Shown here: one piece after another, positions 10,184-21,370 of the stretch
Position numbering within the stretch: the first letter of the stretch is position 1
Layout: each line of letters opens with the position of its first letter
Assembly (NCBI GenBank): GCA_029953675.1
Contig: JAMWBK010000003.1
Location: 310,001-374,000 of the forward strand
Origin: Rhodosorus marinus
Taxonomy: Eukaryota > Rhodophyta > Stylonematophyceae > Stylonematales > Stylonemataceae
Length of the DNA: 64,000 nt
Direction: 5' to 3'
Notes under the pieces: model-generated
What the model was told of the DNA's origin: nothing
Database searches by the model: none
The model's input: only the letters and a program-made list of their open reading frames with translations
Made by a program: the position numbers and the translations under genes

Positions 10184-12026
10184 CTTCTTATACTTCAGTA
10201 AATACCGTAGCTTAGACAATTACAACTCGCCAGTTGCTTCCCACAGCTACCCCTCACAAGGAAGCTCATCCCGATAACTCCCCGCCAGACGACTCCCACT
10301 AACATGATCTCCTTTATAGTCATCTATCATCATGAAGGATATTTCGCGTTTTCCTCAAAATGCGAACTGCTCACAAAAAATATGAACCAAAAAGACGTAT
10401 TTCTAAAACCGAAATTGAAACTATGGTTCGAAACGGGTTCGAACCTTTACCGTATAAATTTAAAGTATATACAGCCATCTTACTTAAAATATCGGTCTAT
10501 ATATTTAGTTTATATGAAGCGTACGTTGGATATACTATAAAGTGATGAAGAATGATTCGGTGACACGCTTCGATAGTACGTTAAGTAATGGCGGGCGTAC
10601 TTGTCGTACTATCGACGCGTGTTATAAAATAATTGGAACAATCTCGCCGATTGACCAGTACAAACGAATTATCTCAACTTTCGTGGGTTGATTGGTTGTA
10701 TTCTTTCCACTAGCATTTCATCATTTGATTAATTTATAAATAACTTCATGTCTTTTAGTTGGTATTGGCTTATCGTTTGACTGTTGCAAACATAAATAAC
10801 GAATTTCTCTATACATTCTCGCTCTAGATTGGTTTGTCTTCCACTATCCACATATTTCATTGGAGTATAAAAACAGCTATAATAGTGTAATGTTTTGTAG
10901 TTATCAGTGTTAGAAATGGATCACGTTCATCCAATCAAAACTCTCCTAGTATCGGCTAACCCAAGAAGCAATCAGAGCGCAGACCGTTCAACATCGATAA
11001 AACAATGAAAATTCTAGAAACGCGCTTGTGAACACGTCTAGACCGCATGTTCATTGACTGTAATCAATCAATTTTGGATTCTGAAAACGCGATCGGATAG
11101 AAAAATAATTGAATCAGGGTAAGATGGTTGGGACGTCCCGTATGTCCCTGGCATCAATGGAGGCAGGGCTAGGTTACCAAGCAATGGAGCATCGAGCTGC
11201 CAATGAGAAATAGGTCGGACAGGTTGGTTATGATTGGTCGGACGGGTGACGAGTAAGAGCTTGAAATCTACCCTAGGTATTGCCGTCCCAAGCTTTTCGA
11301 TAGGAGACGCTGGTATTCGAAACTGAAGGAGGTTCACGCGAGTTTGGTCGTCGCTTTGAGAACTGTTTTAGTGATTATTCTGTATGAGGACTGCTTGTTA
11401 CCAGATACGGAATCAGCAGTGAAGGCCTTTCGTTCTTTTTTTTTGCAATTCGATCCTCACGGTTCTCCTTAGTCAAGCTAGTAACAGGCAGCTGCACCCG
11501 CAACATAGCCGCTCACTTCTTCCGTCGGCTACCTCTTATGTACCCTTCAAAGCCGATGAGGTGCTATCTCTCTTCTCATGACCCGCGGTCATCGTGCTAG
11601 CTGTCACTTGACCGCCACACGACGAGATATGCAAGGAAAAGCACCCTTGCACTTGGCTACCATCAGTTAAAACCCCTGCCTGCCTGTCGTCTATAGCCGC
11701 GTGACTATTGGAATCCGCCAACTATATTCGACAGACTACTGCCCATACAGCTCGTTGAAGATCGCCGAAAAAGAAGCGTAGTTTCTTCGCTCGTTGCAAG
11801 GCGTCACTTGTCCTGCTCGGGCGATGAGTTATATATCCGATTCAGCCTCGGGCTAGAGAAGAGCTGAAGACGGAGACCTCATCGATGTCTCTCGCAGGCA
11901 GTTGTTTTCTGTTTAAGGCTAGTACTATTAGTTCAAGTCGTATCGTGGAATACATAACTTTTTTGGTTTGGACGAAACAGTACAATCGCGTGATGATATC
12001 TAAGTTGCTTTCCAATCCCACAGGAT
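10184..12026. other. Gene-poor interval upstream of asparagine synthetase
   Basis: The first part to about 11050 is AT-rich with no gene visible; a CGACGCGTGTTAT G-box-like site lies near 10614. From about 11050 to 12026 base composition is more even and short open frames occur, but none shows protein-like patterns or a family match. This part probably includes the 3' flank of the trigger-factor-like gene. Confidence 0.5.
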
Positions 12027-12748
12027 TTAAGTTTCTGAAGCTGCTTCCACTTCCGAGGTCTCTTTCGCAGGGCTAGGAGCAGAAGTATCCTCAACGCATG
12101 CAATCTCTACAGAGAAGGAAAGGTCTTCTCCTGGTTTGAAATCCTTGCGCATGTCGTTTACCTGAACGGATCAGAACGGTCTCACGTCAGAAGCCAATCA
12201 CTCGTGAGTGACCTGAGAGTATGGACGATGCGCAATTACCTTGGGGTCGTACTCTGGGACAAATGCTTGGCCCTCGCACTTCTTAAGGTTGCTACTTTCA
12301 ATGGCATATGTGAGAGAATCTGCCAGTACTTCTTCCAAGGCGAAACTGACGATTTTTGGTTTCATGAAGGGTGGAACTTGACCTTTCCTGAACCCTGGAA
12401 ACTTCGCATTTTTCTTGAACTCCCCAAAAATTGTCTGAAAGACTTCCTTGGATTTGCCTCCTGATACTTTCAGACCGAACTTGTATTTGGCGGTTACCTC
12501 ACCCTGACCCTCCTCGCCGAACAAAACATCCAACCTCTCCTTCGACTCTGAGGTCAATTAAAACAAATACCACACGAGGCACAGAAGAAGTCAAAAACTA
12601 GGACTGTCGAATCATCCAATTCCTGTCAAATCTCTAAATCCTTACCAAGGCTGTAATCCATTCGCCATCTTGAGCATCGAGACCCCCGCTGAGTGCTTCT
12701 CGCACTCGTCAACACCCCGGCGCTCAATCCAAACCCAAGCATATCCAT
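12027..12748 (-). CDS. Trigger factor N-domain (ribosome-binding) protein, probably organellar
   Basis: Three exons (12646-12748, 12240-12547, 12027-12161) total 182 codons including the stop, giving 181 aa. The first about 32 residues are Ser/Arg/Gly-rich with few acidic residues (SAGVLTSARSTQRGSRCSRW), consistent with an organellar transit peptide. The rest is a bacterial trigger-factor N-terminal domain with the ribosome-docking signature GFRKGQVPP (about residues 86-94) in FPGFRKGQVPPFMKPKI. The FKBP-like PPIase domain and the long C-terminal chaperone arms of full trigger factor are absent. The C-terminus is an acidic tail ending EVEAASET. Plants encode similar short plastid proteins. 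The start is the ATG at 12746-12748, preceded by an in-frame TGA; an alternative ATG lies two codons downstream. Likely role: nascent-chain contact at plastid ribosomes. This is inferred from the domain. Confidence 0.82.
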
Positions 12749-14461
12749 ATCGTCGACGGATTTTATTCAAAACGTACCTCTACGAATCCAGAGCCGAAAT
12801 CTCTGCGTCATTCCGGTTCGGTGTCTCCAAACCTCTTCAACAACCCAATCTCAGTGTAGCAACGCGGTCCCGACAAAGCACAATCCTGAACTCGTACAAC
12901 CTCCGCATGCTAGTAAACAACCCTCCTTACGATTTATCAACAACAACGTAATTTCCTTTTTAGTTTCTTTTTATCAAATATTTTAACCCCACTTGACTTC
13001 TGACCAGAGGCCTTACTTTCTTCGATTAATCACCGATCAACGAAATAATGGTCTGGGGGGTCTCCAGTTGTAGTACGTAGTACTACTCGTCACAAAGTCT
13101 TGCGTAGTAACGAGTTTCAGCCAGCGCATTTGGAAGTAGTACATTTGTATCTCTAATTCTCGTACCTCACGAAGCTGAACGAACTCTCTCTGCTCTGTGG
13201 TCTAGTGGGCACTGTGGAGACGCCTGATGGAGTCTCAAAACTACAATTTGAGGGATTTGTGGTCGAGCATAATGGGTTTCTAGTGCGCAAGAGTTGAGGA
13301 GACACCAAAAAGCTTCGTGATTCCTTTCTAATGCGTGCACGTTGGGGATGAGGAAGCTCGGTATTGGGAGGACGAAAACGTATCCGAGGTTTGCTTCTTG
13401 ATTAAACGAGGTGGAGAAGGTAAGGAGCCTACCAGAAACATCCTATACGGCCGTTCCAGCCCTGCCTTAGCTATAGAGGCCCGTACTCTCTGTCTAGCGT
13501 AGTTATCCCCCTCTCAAGGTTGTTGTCCCCAAATAAACCATGATGACTTGAATACAGTTTCGCGAGGAGTTGAGTCTCCCTCGCGATCCAGACACCCTCT
13601 ACGCCTCTCGCTCACTAGCCTTCGCAAGCCCAGAGGATGCTAATTGGTACCTGGCTCTAAATCGCACAATCACGGTCAGCTGAGGCAGTTCAGGATCCTC
13701 AGAATCGCAGGTACGGGTAGCCAAGAGGCGTCAATGAAAAGAAGAAAAATAACTGAACCCTCAGCTTCTTTGTGGGACACAAGGAGTTTTCCATTTCGTC
13801 CCAAACTGTCCCAGATTTTTCTTAGAGTACAAATTCCATTTTCTTCTAAGTTGGCAGTAGATTTCTGGGCTGGAATTCTAGACCATACATACCATGGAAG
13901 GTTGTTTCTCCACTATTGGTTGAGAAAGGACAACTGTCCTTACCCATGATTTTGTGTGGATGAATGCAACCCAATAATTGAGATGTATTTCATCGGGCGA
14001 CCATGATTCTGGACCACCACGAAGCAGAGATATTCAGTTTAGCGCCTAAGCAGTGGATCGAGGGACGACTCATCTGGTGCAACAGTGAGTAGGGTAAAGG
14101 TTCCAGAGGAATTAACCAGGAACTGAAATATTTGACCAAGTCCTCAAAGTATGCTGCACACGTCAACTTTGGAAGACGAACGGGACACGTGTGACTTGTT
14201 TCGGGTCTCGGTTATTAGTTGTGGTCAGTCCAGATTGTTAGTAGGTTGGCTGTTGAACTGCTATGCATGCCCACTGGAGTGGGCAAAAGCTTCTTCAATA
14301 GCTTTCGCTTCCTTCAAGGAGTGGAGCTGTTGGAGCGTAGCGAGTTTTTCTCCAGGTATTTGTTGAACGTGTGTTTTATATACTTCGCGCTTTTCAATAA
14401 CGGCTAATCCTCATCTATTCTACAGTATCTAAAACATGAGACTTTCTCTTGAGAGCGAAAG
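12749..14461. other. Gene-poor interval between the TF-like and ABC1K genes
   Basis: The 250 bp next to 12749 are the upstream region of the trigger-factor-like gene. Beyond about 13000 I find scattered short open frames (the longest about 100 codons at 13644-13949) with no family resemblance, and no clear repeat. The right end should hold the ABC1K 3' UTR. Confidence 0.5.
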
Positions 14462-16903
14462 TCATTTCTTGGTCAGATTCGAGCTCCATCTGCTTAAGTT
14501 AGATTGCAATCTGCTTTGGGGGAATCGCTTTCTGCCGGCGACGACCTCTCCAGACGAACGCCTGACATCAAAGGCTCGCCTTACCGCAAGTTCGGATAGC
14601 TGACCAGCAACTTGGACACCAATATCAGATGCGCTGTTACCGAGTTCCGGCAGCAGGGTTCGCAGAGTTTCCTGGGTCATGTTCTTGCTCGAAATTTGCC
14701 TGTTGCTGAGGAACTTGACTATTTCTTTGACGTTCTCTAGCTGAACAATTTCCTGAGGGGCAGGACGAGGTTAAAGCATGTCAGTATTCCCCTTCACGAG
14801 AACCCTGTGACGGACTCTACGATACATACCTCTTTGGAGAGGTCTGGTACAAGGTTTAAGACGTTGACGAACGGCAGCGCTCGAAGCGGTGCCGGAATCC
14901 TTCTCTTAAGTTCCATTGTGGAAGAACGCGCCACCACGTCCAGGGAGGCCGCAATTTCGTCCGCAATAATCGAACGAAGGAACTGTCCGTCTTCAGAGTT
15001 CAGGAACTTGAGGCTTTCGGTCGGATCCATTGCCTCCTCAGACGGAGTGTCAAAGTCAACGAACGCGTCTCCATCGCCGAGGAAGCCAGCTGACGAATCA
15101 AGAAGGACCTGGAGTCGCTTCGCACTAAAGACCCCATCCACGTACACAATATCACGGAAAGCTTTTCGCAGAAGAGGGGTGTCGGTGGACATAACCCTCT
15201 TCGACACATACGGAAAAGCTTCCATGATCATCTTGAACTTGGGATCGCCCGTAAGAGCAATGCCCTCAAGCACTCCTAGGGCTCTGATGACAAGCGCTGC
15301 GTAAGGAGGGATTCTGAACGGAAAGTCGAAAGTGACTTGTGACAGCTCCGATGAAAGTGTCTGAAAGTTTATCGACTTTGCGCCCCCCCCTTCCAGAGCC
15401 TGGTCCAGGATCGCGCCAAGCACGGGCACTACCCGCTTTCGATCAACGTCACCATTCAGGAAATCAAGTTCGATGAAATCCTCAACGACCGCTTCGTAGT
15501 CCCGGTTTCCCAAGTGAATAATGGCAGCGACGAACACATCACTCTGCCCACTTCGAACTTCGCTCATGAGCCCGAAATCCAAAACAACAAGCTCATCCTT
15601 TTCGTTCACCATCAGATTCCCTGGGTGCGGATCGGCGTGGAAAAACCCAGTGTCCAAGAGCTGCGTAAGAAAGCACTGTACGCCGAGCCTGACCTTATCA
15701 TTCAACTTGTCATCCGGTAGCTCAACAAGCTTAATTCCATTAACCCATCCAGTGGTAAGAACCTTCCTTGAAGTCGCTTGGAACTTCACATCCGGTACAG
15801 CTATCCCCGCTACTCGCGACGTAATCTGATCTCGGAATTTCATTCCGTTCTTTCCCTCATTCACGTAATCCAATTCTCTGTAGGTCCCAGCGGCCCACTC
15901 ATCGAAAAGGGGAATGAACTCCGTTTTGGCATTTGAAGTCGCATCCTGAAGAACTTGAGCAGCTCCAAATATCTTCCGCATGACATACATGTCAAGAGAT
16001 ACCTTTCGAAGCATGTCAGGGCGTTGTACTTTCACTGCAACCGCCTCTCCAGTTTCAGCCAACCTAGCTTTGTACACTTGTCCCAAAGAAGCCGCGGCGA
16101 TCGGGTTGGGGGACATATCCTTGAATATCTCGTTCGCAGGACGTCCCAACTCCTCCTCAATCATCAGCATTGCAGTTTCATTGTCGAAAGCCGGTACCTG
16201 ACGGATGGAGGATAATAGTGGCCGTACAAGTTAGAGGGAGACATCTCCATGCTCCTTTCGAATCTTTCAATGCAACAAGAAGTGAGGCTTACATTGTCAC
16301 AAAGCTTTTGTAGCTCTTCCATGACTTCAGGTCCAACGAGATCAGGTCGAACGGACAATCCTTGACCAAGTTTTATGTAGGCCGGTCCGAGCTTACTGAG
16401 AATGTTTCGAAATTCTTCAGCCCGCCTGCGCCGTCTCGCTGAGTCTTCCTTGATCATGTTGGTTTTCGACGCAAGAATGCCGTTCAAGATGTACGGAGTG
16501 AGTAGAGAAGAGACCTGAGCATAGGTAAGGAGTACAACAAAATTTAGAGACGTTTTTCCGAAATGAGATCTAGCCGATTTTGCTAGCTTTTGGGAAGGTA
16601 AGTACATGAGCATACCATGAGAAGCCGCTTCTGAACCTGCAGCGGTCTTCTCGACCAGTACCTTGCGATACCCTCTACATCATAAACCATAGGAAGCTCA
16701 TTCTCGTCCAAAGTAGACTGCGTAATCTCTTCTAGTATATTATCCGCCGCCGTGGTGCTCTCCACCGTGGTCAATTCAGACCTCGGCGGAGGCGCAAGTG
16801 CCGATACAACAGTCAGTCCATTCCGTCGATTCACAGACCGTCCCGTACATTGTCGCGGGTTCCCTATCTGCAGCCGACCGCCGCAAAATCCAAGCCCTTC
16901 CAT
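14462..16903 (-). CDS. ABC1K/UbiB-family atypical kinase, plastid-type
   Basis: Four exons (16616-16903, 16293-16514, 14830-16197, 14462-14752) give 722 aa. The N-terminus is Arg/Ser/Gly-rich with few acidic residues (MEGLGFCGGRLQIGNPRQ), typical of a plastid transit peptide. A helix with LTPYILNGIL precedes the ABC1 hallmark KxGQ (KLGQGLSVRPDLV, about residues 144-156). The Ala-rich nucleotide loop AAASLGQVYKA follows, then the lysine in AVKVQRP (about 226), the catalytic segment HADPHPGNLMV (about 357-367) and the metal-binding DFG in VVLDFGLMSEV. This gives a complete atypical kinase/ATPase fold. Family members in plastoglobules and thylakoids influence prenyl-quinone (tocopherol, plastoquinone) metabolism; mitochondrial COQ8 acts on ubiquinone. 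The long C-terminal extension (after about residue 480) is typical of plastid ABC1Ks. The paralogue number is not assignable. Confidence 0.93.
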
Positions 16904-18475
16904 TGCTAGAAAGTTGCCCCTACCAAATCCGAAGCAATCTGACTACCACCCCCAAGCGCTTCGCATTCGTCCTGATGTCTCTCCTCATATCAAAGCCTCC
17001 TCCTGGCCATGTCCACGAAAAGTCGCCAATTGAAAGAAAGCTTACTGCTAGTTCCCGATACTGATCAACTGTGGTAAATTATTTTAAATATACGGAGTAG
17101 TTTTATCCAATAGTACAATTATAAATTCTATTAACAACCAATAATACATATTCTGTATTCCAAGTTTCCGAATCCCAGGTCTTCACGTATGAATCTAGCC
17201 AAATACTTCAAAAGTAGAAATAAGTAACATTGCAACTATGCCCAATTAAAACTGACAACGAACTTTGCTTGACTAATAAAATTACGACGCGTGTCCAAAA
17301 TACCTCGTCCACGTAATTTCCAAGTACCCAATCAGATGATAGCATTAAACCGTTCTCCAATGCAAACTAAGTATCAGGAGTTTATCCCATAATTGAATAC
17401 CACGTGTTGACATACAGATTGTATTGTGGTAGTTTTATAGCCGTGTTTTCTGGGGCCCTGAGCTCAGGGTGAATGAAATCCCAAGTGTTCAAATTGATAG
17501 ATGGATAGATCGTAATTGGTTGGACAGCAGATTGTTTCACAGGTGAGATATTAAATTCCCATGAGCAGTCTATGACGGTTTCCCTTTTGTTTTTCAAAAT
17601 AATTTCATACCCTTCTTTTTCTGCGAAAATTGAAAAACTATTTCTTCATTCATATGATACTGGAGTATTAGTATGGTTTTATGAATAAAACAGGATGTCA
17701 GTGACAGCGGGAGGGTAGCATGGAGAGTACCGTTAAAAGTTTGTTTTGGATGATAAAAATCTAGATATTGACTGAATCGAGTTTCGTTGTCCCATGATGG
17801 GACATGAACTGTTGGCCAGGTCTTTGTCTGGCGAGAGACAAGACATATACCACAATGTGGACGGGCGAGATGCGATCTGCCAACGCCCAAGGATGCAACC
17901 AGGCAACTCGTTCATTATCCACCTTACATCCAGCGCTGTAGTGATTCTTGGAGGTGGGTCTCTTTTCTGCAGTAGCATACCTGACAACGTAATTGACTGC
18001 AACGTGAACGGAACGACCAAATGGCGAAATGATTCGATTCCAGGAGGTGCTACTTGGCGATGGGCGGGAGCTGGCCTTTTAACATATACCCCAAGTCATT
18101 TTTAGTTATGATATAGAACTTTGTATAGCAACCATAGTACACTCATTTCAACACTAGTGCTCGAGCCTTGAACAGCTCATACCACGTGTGTACTGTCAAG
18201 GCCTTCTTGTAGCACTGACGAAGCGAACGCGCAGAGTCCCCGCGGTGGTCTCCTTCTCTCCGCCTCTTGTTGCCTGTTGACATATCCATACGTTTCAAAG
18301 GTTCCACTTCAATGAGAGCAGCTTGAGTTCGTGCGGATCATGCAATGGCCTCTCTGTTAAGAGCTCGACATTCGCATGTCGCACTTAAATATACGGCAAT
18401 TCCCATTATTAGCATTCCATCGAAGTCATGGCACGTTTTCCCCGTTTCCGCAGCTTGCTGCAACGATCTCCTTGT
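16904..18475. other. Intergenic region between ABC1K and the M14 carboxypeptidase
   Basis: AT-rich sequence upstream of ABC1K contains GACGCGTGTCC (17286-17296) and CCACGTGTTGAC (17400-17411), both G-box-like. Around 17730-18110 composition rises to about 50% GC and open frames of about 100 codons exist on both strands. I could not match either to a family. No RNA gene is apparent. The last about 200 bp should be carboxypeptidase 3' UTR. Confidence 0.5.
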
Positions 18476-19855
18476 TCATGCCAGCTTGAAAGGTTCCATT
18501 GATCGTGACGTGCTCTTGCTAGCAGATTTTCGAAGGTATAAGGCAACGGCCGTAAACGCGAAGACCGCCATCAGGGCGATCATGAACTCCAGCAGAAGGA
18601 CACCATACGATCGCGCCAGCAAAGGCTCGATACCACCTTGTCCTCGCCTGCGCCACTCAGAAGCAAAACCGTATCTCCTTGAGGGCGTGCTCGCCCTGTT
18701 CTGACCGTTGGTGATTAGCTGCTTAGGGAGGGGGATTGCGTTAAGCCTCTCGTTCGCCGTGTGTATCGCCGCGGCCAGGGTGAAGAAACTGGTAGACCAA
18801 TTGGCCAGAACCTCGTTGTAGGTCTCCTGATCTGCGGGATTGAACATTCTAAAGCAGTCATCCCTGGCTGACGAAAAGTCTCCATAAATCTCCCACGTAT
18901 ACGTGTAGGGAACTTTAGCAGAACCGAATGCCCAGTCGCCAGCGGTTCCAAACGCGTTGTAGCCGAAGAGTTTGTACACGTTTCCGATCTGGCAGCTCTC
19001 ACAGTGCTCCTGTGCGACTATTCCGGCAACTTTGCCCATCTTTTCATATTCGTCGCGATCAGGGAGCTCAGGCCGATGGTCCCAAGGGAGCAACATGGCC
19101 TTATCGCCAGAATGAACGCTCACGAAAGCATCGGGTCGGACGGACTCCACTAGAGCCTTCACAGCTCGACTCTCATTTTCTGAGAAGGGCTCTGTGCCGG
19201 GGCGTTCCTCTTCGGCGATAGTAGTAGTATCAGTCTTGCCCCAGAGAAAGCCCCAGTTTCTGTTCAGGTCAACCCCGTTCGAATTTAGCCTCTCGCAATA
19301 CTCGCCCATCTCCGCAAGGCGGCGACTTGATGCACCAAGGACTGGAACCAGGTGAACCTCCGATCTTTGCAGTTCATCTCTCGCCGTCTCTGCGTCAGTA
19401 CCTTCACCATTGCATATGTCTTGCACAACCTTTAAGGCGACTTCCGAAGTAATTAGCTCCCTTCCGTGCTCTCCAAACACAGCTACAATTCGCGTTTTCG
19501 ATTGAAAAGCACTTGAGACCATCTCTCGCAGTCGGTTCTTAACATTATAGCCCAACACCACGACCAAGGGAACCTCACTGTCATCCACACCAGGCACCGC
19601 GGCAGGTTCCAGCCTCATATGGTTACACGTCTCATCCAACTCCCTCAGTTCATCCAAAATCTCATCAGTTTTATGATACACACTCCAGTCCGGTGCTGCG
19701 AAGGTCTCCCTCTCAGCTTTCTCCTGCATCGAACCTTTCAAATCCGCCTTCGCCCCGATCACTGCCTGGGAAACAGACGAGCCCCATACCCGCACTCCAA
19801 GCTCAACCAGCAAAACCACCAACACCGCCCACAGCTTCTTCATTGAAAACCCCAT
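18476..19855 (-). CDS. Membrane-anchored M14 zinc carboxypeptidase
   Basis: An intronless gene of 459 aa. It starts with a signal peptide (MKKLWAVLVVLLVELGVRVW; the upstream Met gives four extra residues). The M14 zinc ligands are H130 and E133 in VFGEHGRELI and H248 in SVHSGDKA. The substrate-carboxylate pair is in VDLNRNWGF (N198, R199). GTAGDWAF and the catalytic Glu in YTYTWEIYGDF (about E322) complete the active site. Near the C-terminus lies one hydrophobic helix (about residues 420-445, LLLEFMIALMAVFAFTAVAL) followed by a short basic tail, so the enzyme is a type I membrane protein facing the lumen or outside. It probably trims C-terminal residues from peptides in the secretory system or at the surface. 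All catalytic residues are present. It is unusual here in lacking introns. Confidence 0.92.
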   Translation of the reverse strand: MGFSMKKLWAVLVVLLVELGVRVWGSSVSQAVIGAKADLKGSMQEKAERETFAAPDWSVYHKTDEILDELRELDETCNHMRLEPAAVPGVDDSEVPLVVVLGYNVKNRLREMVSSAFQSKTRIVAVFGEHGRELITSEVALKVVQDICNGEGTDAETARDELQRSEVHLVPVLGASSRRLAEMGEYCERLNSNGVDLNRNWGFLWGKTDTTTIAEEERPGTEPFSENESRAVKALVESVRPDAFVSVHSGDKAMLLPWDHRPELPDRDEYEKMGKVAGIVAQEHCESCQIGNVYKLFGYNAFGTAGDWAFGSAKVPYTYTWEIYGDFSSARDDCFRMFNPADQETYNEVLANWSTSFFTLAAAIHTANERLNAIPLPKQLITNGQNRASTPSRRYGFASEWRRRGQGGIEPLLARSYGVLLLEFMIALMAVFAFTAVALYLRKSASKSTSRSMEPFKLA

Positions 19856-20860
19856 TCTACCTTTGTATACTCACATCATTTCACCCATGAAATCCCAATC
19901 CACCATGCCAATTCCAAAGCCCATCCACGCCCTCCTCAACACTCCCCGTTTCAAACCTTTTATGGCATCTTCTCTAAATCCAAAACTGGGTTAGAACGTC
20001 GACGAGTCACACGATGTGAGATGAGATGTGTCCAAATCTCCGATAACCAAATTTTAGCAAATCTACATAGTAGGAAATTTCTCCCGAGAACAGGTATATT
20101 CAAAATTTAGAGTTAAAAAGGGCATAATCTAAGCGTACTATCCGTTGTTAAGAAATTTTGGCTAATTTTTGGATTTGAATAGTGAGGTTCGTGTTTCATG
20201 TCCAGCCTAGGGTGGTGGTTTTGACGATCGTGGGGTTCGCCCTGAGCGTCACTAGTGACCTCGTGGTATGCGTTCTCAGGATGTAACGTAGTAACAAACT
20301 GGATCTGGGGTTGCATGGCCACCTCGCAGTGCTAACAATTAGATCAAATTCAATTGTATAGCCTTCCCCCTGCGCAGTCGCGCTCTCCAGAAGTCTTATG
20401 CTTTACGGGATGGAAATTGATAGTTGTAGCACGCGTTATGGATAATTGGAGCTCGGTTTGGGGATTTCCAGGGTTTTGTTGCCCTGCCCTCACCCGATTT
20501 CGGTGAACCCAAGCAGATGAGACTGGTGCAAAGTCAAACTGTTCTGACAACACATACACACACACACCAACAGTCCAATTCCTCGTGTTCGTCTCTCTAA
20601 CTCGATCAGGCCAAAACTGCGTCCCTCAAGGAACAAAAAAAAAAGCCTTCACAGACACCCATTCACAAACTGAAACCAACTTCCGCGCAACCTTTGCAAG
20701 GCCTCACCTACCGAAAGAACTCCAACCAACCCTGAAACGAACTACCCTGATTGGTTATCTCTACCGATTCCAACCAACCCTGAACAATCAAAATTTCCCC
20801 AAAATAAGCAAATATACCCACACAACTAAACCTTCCAATATTAAAATGCGATACAATATC
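19856..20860. other. Upstream region of the carboxypeptidase
   Basis: I see no gene. The sequence is mixed in composition. A run of CACA dinucleotides lies at about 20552-20566 and an A/C-rich stretch at 20600-20840. Confidence 0.5.
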
Positions 20861-21115
20861 ACCCCAAGACACGTGGCATAAAAAGAATCGAACACCAGTG
20901 AGGGAGTGTGTGAGTAATAACTCTTTGTTTATTGAATAATCGATACCTATCCATTTTTAAATGCAATACATTTAATGTTCGCGTCCCCGTGACACGTGGC
21001 ATAGATTGAATGGAACAGTCTGTCACACTCTTTTTTGTGTTGAATAATCGATATCCGATGATATTTAAATGCAATACAAAATATATCAGCGCAGATATGA
21101 CACGTGGCATTAAAT
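20838..21115. repeat. Tandem repeat of about 110-123 bp carrying a G-box
   Basis: Three copies share AATAATCGAT, TTAAATGCAATAC and a perfectly kept 12-mer GACACGTGGCAT at 20868-20879, 20991-21002 and 21099-21110. Other positions of the unit have drifted, so the 12-mer is the best conserved part. The array ends about 260 bp upstream of the start codon of the glycosyltransferase-like gene. Confidence 0.8.
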
Positions 21116-21248
21116 GAATGGGACAAGCTGTCCTGAAAAAATGAGCGAATGGGTTTGTTTCTCTATGGTTGTGTGTCTTCACGAAGGGTTGCTTAGGAGT
21201 TTAGCTTGGGGAGGTGGGGCAGGGACGGGTTGGAGTTGGTAGAGAAGC

Positions 21249-21270
21249 GTGTGTGTGTGTGTGTGTGTGG
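21249..21270. repeat. (GT)n microsatellite
   Basis: An uninterrupted GT run of about 21 bases in the presumed promoter of the downstream plus-strand gene. Confidence 0.9.
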
Positions 21271-21370
21271 ATTGGATGTGGAAGAAGGCTAATGCTTTTC
21301 AAGTTAGAGGTTGTTTTTGGTTGGAACTGGAGCAATTCTTTTTTGGGTTCTGTATGAATTTTGATATACT

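Noticed and set aside
10425-10455. GGGTTCGAACC string resembling a tRNA T arm
   Set aside because: The flanking bases do not extend the stem to five pairs and no cloverleaf fits.
13644-13949. A 101-codon plus-strand frame
   Set aside because: No family features and no neighbouring exons; length is within chance expectation.
17733-18105. Overlapping open frames of about 100 codons on both strands
   Set aside because: No domain, no splice-consistent extension and no family resemblance; both strands are equally open.
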